A stretch of 64,000 nucleotides of DNA from Anaerolineales bacterium (GTDB taxonomy: Bacteria > Chloroflexota > Anaerolineae > Anaerolineales > Villigracilaceae): positions 1,116,001 through 1,180,000 of the forward strand of contig JAHDWB010000001.1 in NCBI GenBank assembly GCA_023382595.1. Direction: 5' to 3'. Position numbers and translations under genes: made by a program. This document shows, piece by piece, positions 1 through 9,111 of the stretch. The notes under the pieces were generated by a model. That model saw nothing but the letters and a program-made list of their open reading frames with translations. It did not search any database and was not told the DNA's origin. Position 1 is the first letter of the stretch. The number at the start of each line of letters is the position of its first letter.

Positions 1-2618
1 AGTCGTTCTCCAATTACACGCCGCCTTATCTCTATCTTTTGTGGATCGCTACAAAGACGAGCGCGTTCCTGCCGAAGATCATAGCGATAAAATCCATCTC
101 CATTTTGTTCGACCTGCTCAATGCGTTTTTCGTGTACAAGATCATAAGTCTCAAGTACCCCAAAGGCTGGACCGCTCCGCTCGGCGCGGCGATCTTTCTT
201 ACGCTCCCCACGGTCATTCTCAACAGTTCGTTCTGGGGGCAGGCGGACTCCATTTACACCGGCTTTCTGCTGGCAAGTTTGTATTTCCTGCTGAAGGATA
301 GACCGCTTCCCGCGATCGTCTTTTTTGGAATTTCCCTGTCCTTCAAAGCGCAAGCCGTTTTCTTCTCGCCGCTCCTGTTGTTATTGCTGATACGGAAACG
401 AATCCCCTTTCTCTATTTTGTACTTGTGCCTGTCACCTATATCTTCTTGATGATCCCTGCCATGCTTGCCGGTCGTCCTCCAATGGAACTGCTGACCATC
501 TACTTCAACCAGGCGGGACAATATAACTATCTGGCAGTAAACGTTTCGAACCTTTATGTGTTCATTCCAAACGAATATTACAGCCAAGGCGTGATACTTG
601 GGGTTTTGATTGCGGGCGTTATCATTTCCCTGTGGGTGGCGGTCTATGCGAAGCGCATAAGAATATTCACGCCGGAGATCATCCTATTCTCCGCCTTCGT
701 TTCCGTGGCGCTGGTCCCATTCCTGCTCCCCAAAATGCACGACCGCTATTTCTACCCGGCGGATGTCCTTTCCCTGCTGGCGGTATTTTATTTTCCGCGT
801 CTTTGGTTCCTTGCGCTGGGATATCAGATCATTTCGGCAATGGCATATTATGTTTTCCTGGTGCTTCCGCCTTTCGATCCATTCAGTATCACCGTATTGT
901 CCGTTGCAGCCTTAACCAACCTGTTAATTCTCGGTCTCGCCACAGGTGCGCAGTGGCATATAATCAGCCAAGGCAATCCCAACCCCGGAGCAGATGCAAA
1001 AAACAATCCATATCCGGATACCATCAAAAATACAATGAAAAGCATTACAACATTTATTCAAAAGTACAGACATCTTATAATTTTTGTGATCATTCTCGCA
1101 ATCGGCATTTTTGCCCGCGTGCGTGAGTTCGGCAATATGCCGCCCGGCTTGAATCCCGACGAAGCCTCCATCGGCGTGGAGGCGTACTATCTTTACAAAT
1201 TCGGCGTGGATCGTTACGGACTGTCCTATCCCGTCCATCTCATCTCATGGGGCAGTGGACAAAATGCGCTGTATGCTTATCTTCTAATTCCGTTTGTCGC
1301 CCTGAAAGGCATCACTCCCTTTGCCGTGCGATTGCCGATGATGCTGACGGGTATCTTATCCCTGATCTTGATCTACATCGCAGGTAGACGTCTGTTCGGC
1401 GAAAAATTCGCCCTGCTGGCAATGTTCTTCATGGCAATCTCACCCTGGCACATTGTCAACTCGCGCTGGGCGGTCGAATCGAACATCATGCCATTCTTCT
1501 TTCTGGCAGGCTTCACCGCTCTCACGTTGGCGAATACCAAAAATTGGTGGTTTCTGGTCTCCTCGATCTTCTTTGCATTGAGCCTATACTCATATGGGAC
1601 GACATATGTCGGTGTGCCAATCTTCCTCCTGTTAACTGTCCCTCTGCTGGTCAGGATAAAACATATCACCATAAAGCAGGTGATCATTGGAGCGATTACC
1701 TTTGTCCTGATCGCCCTTCCCATCGGCTTGTTCCTTATCGTCAACACGCTTCGGTTGGAGACCCTGCAACTGGGTGCTGTGACCATTCCCCGTCTCCCCG
1801 TGGAGGCACGCTATGAAACGATGGCTGCAGTCTTCGGCGAGAGTCCGCTTCAGGCGCTTTTTTCAAATGCAAGGATCATGTTCGATGTCCTTTGGAAGCA
1901 ATCCGATGCCTATCCCTGGAATTTTGTCGAACCATTCGGTTATTTTTACAAGATCACATTTCCGCTTGTGCTGGCAGGCTTCATACTGACCCTGCCGTTC
2001 AAATTCGCCAGGGAAAACAGACTGGAGCATTGGCTGATCGCGGCATGGATGATCGCATCCATCGTCGTAGGCATTGTTCATCCCGTCAACCTGACCCGCC
2101 TCAACATCATCTTCACGCCCATCCTTTTCTGCATCGCCATCTTCATTCTTTGGCTGGACAGGCGCATCCCGTATGTAGCCGCCGTCGCAACATCTGTGTT
2201 TATGATCGGGTTCATCTTTTTCAGCCAGGCATATCATGGCGATGAATATCGCCAGCGGACAAGCGCAATCTTCAATGAAGGCATCGTTCCCGCAATTCAA
2301 TATGCCGTGCAAAATGCCGATCCCGATGCCATGATCTGTTTTACCGAACTGCGTTATTCCATGTACATCTACGTCCTGCAGACCCAGCGCTTCCACCCTT
2401 CGGAATATGTGGATGATCTTGAATGGACGGAGCCAGACGACCCCCTGGATTCGGCGCGCATCCTCCGCTCGTTAAAACAATTCCGCTTCAAACTGGACGA
2501 TTGTCTTGATTCTCCGGATGCCGCATACATCCTCACGCTGACGGAGGAACCGCCCAACACCAGCCTCGAGTACAGGGACCGGAGATTCGAGAAGTTCCGC
2601 GTCCACCTGCCGAAATAG
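1..2618 (+). CDS. Membrane glycosyltransferase, fused double GT-C protein (5' end outside window)
   Basis: The frame is open to the left edge (upstream codons read SFSNYTPPYLYLL into WIATKT), so the N-terminus lies outside the window. The visible part is about 870 residues and has two polytopic halves. Residues 1 to about 320 resemble the mannosyltransferase-like GT-C proteins (PPYLY, SFWGQADS, KMHDRYFYP motifs). From about residue 333 a second module resembles the PMT/ArnT-like GT39 group, with the acidic loop motif GLNPDEASIGVEAYYLYK. A hydrophilic Asn/Pro-rich linker joins them. Such enzymes transfer sugar from polyprenyl-phosphate donors on the outer face of the membrane. The last about 120 residues are soluble. 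The gene is convergent with the next one, 6 bp away. The substrate is unknown. Confidence 0.75.
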   Translation, partial: SFSNYTPPYLYLLWIATKTSAFLPKIIAIKSISILFDLLNAFFVYKIISLKYPKGWTAPLGAAIFLTLPTVILNSSFWGQADSIYTGFLLASLYFLLKDRPLPAIVFFGISLSFKAQAVFFSPLLLLLLIRKRIPFLYFVLVPVTYIFLMIPAMLAGRPPMELLTIYFNQAGQYNYLAVNVSNLYVFIPNEYYSQGVILGVLIAGVIISLWVAVYAKRIRIFTPEIILFSAFVSVALVPFLLPKMHDRYFYPADVLSLLAVFYFPRLWFLALGYQIISAMAYYVFLVLPPFDPFSITVLSVAALTNLLILGLATGAQWHIISQGNPNPGADAKNNPYPDTIKNTMKSITTFIQKYRHLIIFVIILAIGIFARVREFGNMPPGLNPDEASIGVEAYYLYKFGVDRYGLSYPVHLISWGSGQNALYAYLLIPFVALKGITPFAVRLPMMLTGILSLILIYIAGRRLFGEKFALLAMFFMAISPWHIVNSRWAVESNIMPFFFLAGFTALTLANTKNWWFLVSSIFFALSLYSYGTTYVGVPIFLLLTVPLLVRIKHITIKQVIIGAITFVLIALPIGLFLIVNTLRLETLQLGAVTIPRLPVEARYETMAAVFGESPLQALFSNARIMFDVLWKQSDAYPWNFVEPFGYFYKITFPLVLAGFILTLPFKFARENRLEHWLIAAWMIASIVVGIVHPVNLTRLNIIFTPILFCIAIFILWLDRRIPYVAAVATSVFMIGFIFFSQAYHGDEYRQRTSAIFNEGIVPAIQYAVQNADPDAMICFTELRYSMYIYVLQTQRFHPSEYVDDLEWTEPDDPLDSARILRSLKQFRFKLDDCLDSPDAAYILTLTEEPPNTSLEYRDRRFEKFRVHLPK

Positions 2619-2624
2619 ATGCGA

Positions 2625-4658
2625 TCAGATCTGTGACGCCAAAATTCCGATGATTTCCCTCAACAGTAAGTTGTTATTGTAGGCAAGCAACGCCAGGAAT
2701 GTGAGCAAAACGATGTGAAACCATCGATGCTTTGCAATTCCCTGCCAGCCCAAACCGGCAAGCAGGATCAAAGCATAGGTCCAGTTTGGCGAGTAGAGGA
2801 ACATTTCCTTGCCGTAACGCAAGTGAAGGGCAAGGTTCATCAGAATGCACGCCAGCAGGGCAAGGGAAATTGACTTATGGTTATTCTTCTTGAAATTGAA
2901 AAAATAGACCACAACCGCCAATGCCAGCAACCCGATCCAGAACCAGACGGTAAAATCCTGCAACGGCGTTTCGTACCTGCTTAAACTGTTGATTTCCGGC
3001 TTGAAGAAGCGGAATTGAACGAAGGGAATATCGCCTGTGTATAGGATGGGGACCGGTGCGATCACGTTATGGAACAGGAATGCCCGCACCAAGGCTTGAA
3101 TTCGCAGCATATTCAATGGGAACAGATTCTGTTGCTCCGCTTGCAGCGTGGATGGGATAAAAAAGAACGGATGCGCCCCAGGGTAAAGCAGTTCGTTCAA
3201 CAAGGTCAACAGGACCAAAAAGACCAGCACTGTGACAATGAACCGGATCGTCTGCCGTATGTTCAATTTGACCGAAAAAAACGCGATCACATTCTGGGCA
3301 AAATTCGAGTGGGTGATGCCAATGGTCGCCAGCCCAGCCATGACCAGCGCAGAGAACGGACGATTCTCTGCCAGAAGAACGTAAAAAAGAATCAGGCAGA
3401 GGGCGAGAAAAATATAACTTTCGATCAACGAGCCGAAGATCAGGTGCGAAGCGGATAATCCCAGCAGGGATGCGATCAACAAGGCATAGACGGGGACTTG
3501 CACGGTTCTTCTGATAAATCTCCAGGCGAGGAAGACACATAACGCCCCGGCAAGCGCGACAAGAAAGTATGCGCCAAACAGTTTATCCCCCTTCAGGAAA
3601 AGGGCGATCAGGTCAATGGGCGGCTTTAGCAGGATCAATACAAAGGGATGAACGGACCGCCAGTAGTAATCCCCCCAATTGTCCGTGATGAGACGCAAAC
3701 GCCAGTTAAAAACATCCGCATCGAAGAAAACATCATCCACATCAAAGCGCGGATGGTTAAGCATGGACGCGATCAGGAAGTACATGGAGAAAAAGACCAG
3801 CGCGAGAAAAATCCCTGCTATATTACCGCTCACAAACGAATGGAATTTTGTTTCTTTGAGCCGGAAGAACTCCCGCGAATACAGTTTTTCCAGCAGCCAA
3901 GCCTGCCATGGAAGTGACAATAAACTTATGACAAGAAATACGGGGAGAAAACCCGCCCTCAATTTGAATGTAGCGGGATCGAACAATTGCGGATGCTGCC
4001 CGCCGAACAAGAAGATCGAAGCAATGAATACAAAGAGCAACAGGAATAAAGCGAGAGTGACTGCAACATCCACAAAACCGGACTTTAAGAATTGTCTGAT
4101 TCGTCCGGCAAGGAAATATCCAGCCAACCCGACCGCAAATTGCAAAACAAGCATCAGGCAGATAAACTCGAAAGAACTGCTGTAATAATTATCCAGAAAA
4201 CCAGAAATAAAATAAACAACCGGCATTGAAAGCAACCAGCCCGCGGCAATTCGAAGATGTAGATTGGCATCGATCATCTTCTGAACAGCGGGGGCAGGTA
4301 GGGTGACAAGTCCGCCAAAAATCAACAGCAAAGAAATGAACGCGCTGACAGAGAGTACGTCCAATTCAGTAAATCTTGAAACCGTTGCGATCAGCGCGGA
4401 GAGCAAGACAAGAAAAAACAGAATTATCTTTGCGGAGGAGGATGACCTCTCAAATTTCCCAATCAACACCAGCAGAAGGTAATATAAGCAAACGGTTATG
4501 GCAAAGGCAGGGACAAGCAGCAAAAAAATACGGTCAACAAACGCATACTCGTTGAGATCAAAGAATTGCAGCGCCAGCACGAACGACAGTAAAATCCCCG
4601 CCGCCACACTTGCCAAAGCCTGCTTCCAGTTCAAGGACATTCGGTCATTCCGCATCAT
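2625..4658 (-). CDS. Polytopic membrane protein of unknown function (possible GT-C type)
   Basis: 677 residues with around 15 or more hydrophobic segments spread over the whole length. A periplasmic-looking loop near residue 330 carries WRLRLITDNWGDYYWRSVHP. An acidic or His-containing loop after early helices, followed by many helices, would fit a GT-C glycosyltransferase fold, and the neighbour across the convergent boundary is a GT-C enzyme. No diagnostic motif was recognised, so function is left open. The start overlaps the stop of the upstream P1 peptidase gene by 4 bp (ATGA), so the two are probably translationally coupled. An alternative start is Met7 (MSLNW). Confidence 0.7.
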   Translation of the reverse strand: MMRNDRMSLNWKQALASVAAGILLSFVLALQFFDLNEYAFVDRIFLLLVPAFAITVCLYYLLLVLIGKFERSSSSAKIILFFLVLLSALIATVSRFTELDVLSVSAFISLLLIFGGLVTLPAPAVQKMIDANLHLRIAAGWLLSMPVVYFISGFLDNYYSSSFEFICLMLVLQFAVGLAGYFLAGRIRQFLKSGFVDVAVTLALFLLLFVFIASIFLFGGQHPQLFDPATFKLRAGFLPVFLVISLLSLPWQAWLLEKLYSREFFRLKETKFHSFVSGNIAGIFLALVFFSMYFLIASMLNHPRFDVDDVFFDADVFNWRLRLITDNWGDYYWRSVHPFVLILLKPPIDLIALFLKGDKLFGAYFLVALAGALCVFLAWRFIRRTVQVPVYALLIASLLGLSASHLIFGSLIESYIFLALCLILFYVLLAENRPFSALVMAGLATIGITHSNFAQNVIAFFSVKLNIRQTIRFIVTVLVFLVLLTLLNELLYPGAHPFFFIPSTLQAEQQNLFPLNMLRIQALVRAFLFHNVIAPVPILYTGDIPFVQFRFFKPEINSLSRYETPLQDFTVWFWIGLLALAVVVYFFNFKKNNHKSISLALLACILMNLALHLRYGKEMFLYSPNWTYALILLAGLGWQGIAKHRWFHIVLLTFLALLAYNNNLLLREIIGILASQI

Positions 4659-5602
4659 TCCCCAGAATATAACCCCGGCAGACCACCGGCTGAAGCAGAC
4701 ATGCGCACCGCGCGCACAATTGCAGCCGCAACCGCTTCTGCCGCGAATGCGCCCAATGTGGAAACATCCATCTTCTTCCCGCCAGTTGCCAGCGCAAAGA
4801 TCGTATCGCCGTCGAACTGTGTGTGCGCCGGGCGGATCGCGCGCGCCAGCCCATCGTGCGCCATCTGCGCCACACGCGTCATCTCCGCCTTCGAAAAATT
4901 CGCGTTGACCGCCACCACACCAAGCACCGTGTTATTGCTCGGAAAGATCCGGAAAGCAGTCGTCCGCATCAACTCCAGCGTTTTCTTTTCGCCGCGCACG
5001 CCCGCTATACATTCACCCGTGTCTGGATCATGGATATCGCCCAACGCATTGACCACGACCAGCGCACCAACTACAACTCCACGCCCAAGGTGGATGCTCG
5101 CGCCTCCCACCCCGGACTTCATGGCTTGCTGCATCCCACTGACCTTGCCCACACTCGCGCCTGTCCCTGCCCCAATGTTGCCTTCGGCAACTTCATCACC
5201 TGAGGCATTGACACACGCCTGATACCCCATCTTTGCATCCGGGCGGACGTCGCCACGCCCTACGCTCAGGTCATATAGTATCGCCGCAGGAACAATTGGA
5301 ATGTGCGCATCGCGGGTTTGAAACCCAACGCGGTTCTCTTCAAGATAACGCATCACGCCGCTTGCCGCATCCAAACCGAAGGCGGAGCCGCCCGCCAGCA
5401 ACACGGCATAGATTTTTTGCACAAGGTTGATGGGGCTCAACAGATCGGTTTCTCGTGTGCCGGGCGCACCGCCGCGCACATCCACGCCGGCGACGGCTCC
5501 TTTGCGGCACAGAACGACCGTGCACCCTGTTAATGCCTTTTTATTCTGCGCATGACCGACTTCAATGCCTGGCACATCCGTGATGGAGTTGCGTAATTTC
5601 AT
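4655..5602 (-). CDS. P1 family peptidase (DmpA/NylC-like, L-aminopeptidase/D-esterase type)
   Basis: 315 residues, colinear with the P1 family of self-processing N-terminal nucleophile hydrolases. Visible family motifs are DVPGIEVGHAQ at the start, DVRGGAPGTRETDLL, LLAGGSAFGLDAASGV, and NIGAGTGASVGK. NNTVLGVVAVNA at residues 223-234 matches the autocleavage site. In NylC the bond before a Thr after Asn is cut and that Thr becomes the nucleophile, so N224/T225 is the predicted site here. The family hydrolyses small amides, N-terminal residues or nylon oligomers; the natural substrate here is unknown. No signal peptide is seen. A strong hairpin lies 11 bp upstream and there is no obvious ribosome-binding site. 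Confidence 0.9.
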   Translation of the reverse strand: MKLRNSITDVPGIEVGHAQNKKALTGCTVVLCRKGAVAGVDVRGGAPGTRETDLLSPINLVQKIYAVLLAGGSAFGLDAASGVMRYLEENRVGFQTRDAHIPIVPAAILYDLSVGRGDVRPDAKMGYQACVNASGDEVAEGNIGAGTGASVGKVSGMQQAMKSGVGGASIHLGRGVVVGALVVVNALGDIHDPDTGECIAGVRGEKKTLELMRTTAFRIFPSNNTVLGVVAVNANFSKAEMTRVAQMAHDGLARAIRPAHTQFDGDTIFALATGGKKMDVSTLGAFAAEAVAAAIVRAVRMSASAGGLPGLYSGE

Positions 5603-5613
5603 TGAGCAGATAA

Positions 5614-5648
5614 AAGTTGACAGTCACTTTTGCAGTGACTGTCAACTT
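5614..5648 (-). terminator. Perfect 15-bp hairpin between small gene and P1 peptidase
   Basis: Arms 5614-5628 and 5634-5648 are perfectly complementary (15 bp, 5-nt loop TTTGC). Read on the minus strand it follows the 59-residue gene and is followed by CTTTTATC, a short T tract, only 11 bp before the peptidase ATG. It could be a terminator or attenuator, an mRNA-stabilising hairpin, or a small palindromic repeat. Confidence 0.6.
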
Positions 5649-5655
5649 GATTGAA

Positions 5656-5835
5656 TTATTTACCCAGTTCTTTTACAAGTTGCAGAAATTCATTCCATTC
5701 TTCTTGAAAAAAGTGAATGGTGACATTGTTCAATTCAATATGATAGGTGGTTTCGCCGTCGGGTTCTTCGGCGCGCCAGGCGAGGAAGTTTTCGGTCTCG
5801 GCAATGGTTTCCGTGCGGGGTTCGCTGCTATTCAT
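5656..5835 (-). CDS. Small acidic hypothetical protein, 59 aa
   Basis: Reading the minus strand from ATG at 5835 gives a 59-residue protein that begins MNSSEPRTETIAETENFLAW and ends in an amphipathic segment, EEWNEFLQLVKELGK. A good Shine-Dalgarno sequence (AAGGAGAG) lies 6 nt upstream. It contains a GETTYHIELNNVTIHFF stretch that suggests a small beta-rich then helical domain. It is downstream of the AI-2E permease gene on the same strand. I do not recognise the family. The ribosome-binding site and regular codon use make it a real gene. Confidence 0.65.
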   Translation of the reverse strand: MNSSEPRTETIAETENFLAWRAEEPDGETTYHIELNNVTIHFFQEEWNEFLQLVKELGK

Positions 5836-5878
5836 GATACTCTCCTTAACTTAATGAATGGGATAGGCTGCAGGGCGG

Positions 5879-7093
5879 TTATTTCCCCTTCCGGCGAGGC
5901 AGGTTGAGGCGGCGGAGGAAGCGTTTGATCGAGGCGATGACGTGCACTCCAAGCGGAGGAGGCGGATGACGCGGCTCCTGTTCGGGCCACGGGTCCAGAT
6001 CCAGCATTTTCCGCATGGTATACCTCCACAAGAGCGTGGCGGTGGCAAGGGTGGGAGCGGCAACCACTACGCCAAGAATGCCAAAGAGATTAGCGGCGAT
6101 GATGGCGGCAACCAGCACGGCGGCTGGGTGAACTTTGAGCGCATCAGAGAGGATGCGCGGGGAGATGATGTTGTCGAAGATCTGATCGATCAAAAGCGCA
6201 ATAAGAAGCACCATCAGGGTGTAATAGAGCGGGGGCAGATCGAACAGTTTGTACGATTGAAAATATGCGACAATAACGAGTAAAAGCCAGTTGACGGCTG
6301 GACCCACATAGGGAACGAAACGCGCAAATCCTGCAAGGAATGCGAGACCGATGGCATAACTTACGCCGAGAACGGTCAACACGACGGAGTACACGCTGAC
6401 GGACAAGACAAAAAGGATGACCTGTCCGCGTAAAAAAGCGTTCCAGATACGTCCCAGTTCTCGCCCGAGACGGGCAAAATCCTGAGCATAGCCCGGCACA
6501 TCCACCATGACCATGCGGTTGCGCAAGCCTTTGCTTTCCGCCAAAACGAAGTACGAAACAACGATAACGAACAGCATCCAACCGAGGAAACCCGCCGCGC
6601 TGCCCGCCACCGTTCCAAGCAGCGTGCCCGTACGGCTGAGCAAAGGCTGTACCATGCCAAGGATCTGACCGCTGAGGTCCTGCAGGTCCAATGCGCTGAA
6701 ATCAAGTTTGAAGGGACCAAATTGATAGACCTGTCCGGAGATGTTTTCAATAAGCTGCGGCAACTGACGGAGCGCATCCTGTACGATGATGACCAGGCTT
6801 TGGATCTGTTGCACCAATCCCACTCCACCGACAGCCAATATGCTCAATAAAAGAAGCAGAATAAGCAGGTAGATGATGCCGACCGCCAAGCCCCACGAGA
6901 AGCGCAAATTACGCTGGAGGAATTCCGCCACTGGATGGAACAGGTAGGAAAGGGCGAAGGCGATCAATAAAGGCGTGATGATGAACTGGAACTTAACAAG
7001 CAGCGCGCCAATGATAACAACGATCGTGAGGGCAACAACGAGTTTTGTATTTGTTCCCCAGGAGGGGGATGTACCGTTTGATGTCTTTTCCAT
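5879..7093 (-). CDS. AI-2E family transporter (PerM-like permease)
   Basis: About 404 residues from the ATG at 7093 (MEKTSNGTSP). A TTG six codons earlier is an alternative start. The protein has paired N-terminal helices, a long amphipathic periplasmic-type middle region (about residues 105-150), and a C-terminal cluster of helices with the family signature RFVPYVGPAVNWLLLVIVAY and a late GVVVAAPTLATATLLW segment. The family includes TqsA and PerM and some Na+/H+ antiporters, so the true substrate cannot be read from sequence. The cytoplasmic tail is Pro-rich then strongly basic (RRLNLPRRKGK). It is followed on the same strand by the 59-residue gene. Confidence 0.9.
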   Translation of the reverse strand: MEKTSNGTSPSWGTNTKLVVALTIVVIIGALLVKFQFIITPLLIAFALSYLFHPVAEFLQRNLRFSWGLAVGIIYLLILLLLLSILAVGGVGLVQQIQSLVIIVQDALRQLPQLIENISGQVYQFGPFKLDFSALDLQDLSGQILGMVQPLLSRTGTLLGTVAGSAAGFLGWMLFVIVVSYFVLAESKGLRNRMVMVDVPGYAQDFARLGRELGRIWNAFLRGQVILFVLSVSVYSVVLTVLGVSYAIGLAFLAGFARFVPYVGPAVNWLLLVIVAYFQSYKLFDLPPLYYTLMVLLIALLIDQIFDNIISPRILSDALKVHPAAVLVAAIIAANLFGILGVVVAAPTLATATLLWRYTMRKMLDLDPWPEQEPRHPPPPLGVHVIASIKRFLRRLNLPRRKGK

Positions 7094-7172
7094 GGCGTCG
7101 ATCCGTTTCAAGGCTCCAGTTTGATTCTATCAAAGAAGGAGGATTTTACAACATAAAATGGATTAAAAACAA

Positions 7173-7201
7173 ACACCCCGCGATTTTGTTTCGCGGGGTG
7201 T
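7173..7201 (-). terminator. Rho-independent terminator of the FHA operon
   Basis: GC-rich 11-bp stem (ACACCCCGCGA at 7173-7183 with TCGCGGGGTGT at 7191-7201). Read on the minus strand the stem runs into TTTGTTTTT. It lies 12 bp after the FHA gene stop and separates that operon from the AI-2E permease gene. Confidence 0.85.
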
Positions 7202-7213
7202 GAGAACTTGTTT

Positions 7214-7801
7214 CTAGGGGCAGCCGGCAATGAACGGGAAGAATGTACACCAGCGATAGGTCGCATCCACCCACCAGAAGAAACTGACACACATACAGAT
7301 GAAGAGAAACACGCCAACGCCGATAAAGATCGGGGTCATGTTCCTCTTTCCGGAAGCGGAAGGAGCGGGCATCTCTGTGGGAGGAGCATAGGAAGTCGCC
7401 GGTGTAGAAGGAGGGGGCGTATAGGCGGGAGCAGCAGATTGAACCGGCGGCGGAACCTGCACAGCCTTGCGGGAAACGGCAACTGTCGCCCCAGGATCCA
7501 TATTGATCGCGTCATACATCAAGACGATCTGCTCGCCAAGCGAGACCACATCCCCCGATTTCAGCACCACCGGACCGGCAAGACGCTGTCCGTTGACAAA
7601 GGTCCCATTGGTCGAACCAAGGTCTTCGATCACATACTTACCGCCCTGGAAGATCATGCGTGCATGCTTGCGGGATACTTCGGCGTCGTTGATCGCAACC
7701 TCATTGGACGAATCGCGCCCAATGGTGATCTGGTCCCCCACCAGCGGAAAGGTCACACCCGGCGTAGGTCCAGACCTCATAACGAATTGAAATTGTGCCA
7801 T
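7214..7801 (-). CDS. FHA domain protein with C-terminal membrane anchor
   Basis: 195 residues. An N-terminal FHA domain (about 5-95) shows the phosphothreonine-binding motifs TIGRDSSNEVAINDAEVSRK and GSTNGTFVNGQ. It is followed by a Pro/Ala/Ser-rich linker (about 115-150) and one transmembrane helix near 158-178 (TPIFIGVGVFLFICMCVSFF), leaving a short Cys- and Trp-rich tail. FHA domains read phosphorylated Ser/Thr proteins, and a PknB-like kinase gene exists at 59887-61332. It has a good ribosome-binding site (GGAGGAG). It is the last gene of the minus-strand run from 11040 and is closed by a strong terminator. Confidence 0.92.
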   Translation of the reverse strand: MAQFQFVMRSGPTPGVTFPLVGDQITIGRDSSNEVAINDAEVSRKHARMIFQGGKYVIEDLGSTNGTFVNGQRLAGPVVLKSGDVVSLGEQIVLMYDAINMDPGATVAVSRKAVQVPPPVQSAAPAYTPPPSTPATSYAPPTEMPAPSASGKRNMTPIFIGVGVFLFICMCVSFFWWVDATYRWCTFFPFIAGCP

Positions 7802-7872
7802 CTTCTCCTCCGAGATACTTTCGGGAAATTTTGGTTAGTGTACAATCTTCGGACTAAAAAGTCAAATCTTAC

Positions 7873-9111
7873 TTATTTCCTATTCGCCTTCTTCGCCGGG
7901 GCATTATCGTCACGCGGAACGGTGGTGCTAAGCCTGGGCATATAGATCATAAATACTGTCCCAACACCGATCTTGCTCCTGACCTCAATGCGCCCGCCAT
8001 GCCCATGAATGATCTGCTTGCAAATGGACAGCCCCAAACCTGTGCCGGAGGTGCGCGCCTCATGCTCTCGAACGCGGTAGAACTTCTGGAACAAATGCGG
8101 GAGCGCTTCATCCGGAATGCCGATACCGGTATCCTGAATATAGATGACCATCTCATTCTCTTTGGCTTCCGCGCGCAGCATCACTGTCCCGTTCGGGCGG
8201 TTGTATTTGACCGCATTGCTCAACAGGTTCAATAAGACCTGCTTGATCTTATCCCTGTCCGCTTCGAGCAGGGGAAGCCCTTCGGGCGATTCGACCCTCA
8301 ACTGGATGTTGTCCTCGATCGCCTTGGAGGACATGACATCCTTGCACTCATACATCAAATCTGCCAGGCTGAACACCGATTTACGGAATTGTACCCGCCC
8401 TGATTCAAGCCGCGCCAGATCGAGGAAGGAGGATGCCAGCGCATTCAGGCGCATGGTCTCGTTATGGATGTTGTTGATGATCTGGTCGCGCTGTTCCTGT
8501 GACATTTCAGGGCGGAGCAGAAGGTAGGTGGCGGTGCTAAGGGATGAAAGCGGCGTCCGCAATTCGTGCACGAACTCCGAGATCAGGTCCGATTGCTGGA
8601 ACAGGCGGGCATTCTCGATGGCAACTGCGGCTTGTGCGCCCAGCACCAACAGCATGGATTCGTCCGCGTCGGAAAACTTTCCCTTGTGCTTGTTCAACGC
8701 CTCCAGCACGCCGACGACCTTATTTTTGGTGACCAGAGGGATTCCCAGCAGAGACTGCGTCGTCAAACCGGTAACAGCCTCAACGTTGGAATAGAAGCGC
8801 GGGTCTTCATGTGCGTTCGTGATGCGCACCGGCTTGCGGTTGTTCACGATCCAGCCGGCAATGCTCCCATCCAGCGGAACCGTGATCCCGCGTCTCGTGG
8901 ATTCGTCCATATTGGTCGAAACTTGAAAATACAGTTGGCGGGATGTGTCGTCGTATAAAAGGATCGAGGCGGCTTCCGCGCCGCTGATCTCCGCCGCGGC
9001 ATGTACGATGCGCGAAAGCAAAATATCGAGGTCCAGGGTGGATGCGAGATCGCGCGCAATATCGATCAAGCGGCGGTATCCGTCCAGTCGCTCCGTTTTT
9101 ATCTCAGCCAT
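7873..9111 (-). CDS. GAF-domain sensor histidine kinase
   Basis: 412 residues with no membrane segment. A GAF domain spans about 20-168. The dimerisation/phospho-acceptor box SEFVHELRTPLSSL places the His at residue 182. The HATPase domain shows the N box (LLNLLSNAVKYNRPNG), G1 (DTGIGIP), F box and G2 (TGLGLSICKQIIHGHGG). It is a complete soluble kinase that probably senses a cytoplasmic ligand through GAF. Its start overlaps the end of the sir2 gene by 8 bp, so it belongs to the operon headed by the receiver-TadZ gene. No classic response regulator follows it, and the receiver of that first gene is an obvious partner. Confidence 0.93.
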   Translation of the reverse strand: MAEIKTERLDGYRRLIDIARDLASTLDLDILLSRIVHAAAEISGAEAASILLYDDTSRQLYFQVSTNMDESTRRGITVPLDGSIAGWIVNNRKPVRITNAHEDPRFYSNVEAVTGLTTQSLLGIPLVTKNKVVGVLEALNKHKGKFSDADESMLLVLGAQAAVAIENARLFQQSDLISEFVHELRTPLSSLSTATYLLLRPEMSQEQRDQIINNIHNETMRLNALASSFLDLARLESGRVQFRKSVFSLADLMYECKDVMSSKAIEDNIQLRVESPEGLPLLEADRDKIKQVLLNLLSNAVKYNRPNGTVMLRAEAKENEMVIYIQDTGIGIPDEALPHLFQKFYRVREHEARTSGTGLGLSICKQIIHGHGGRIEVRSKIGVGTVFMIYMPRLSTTVPRDDNAPAKKANRK

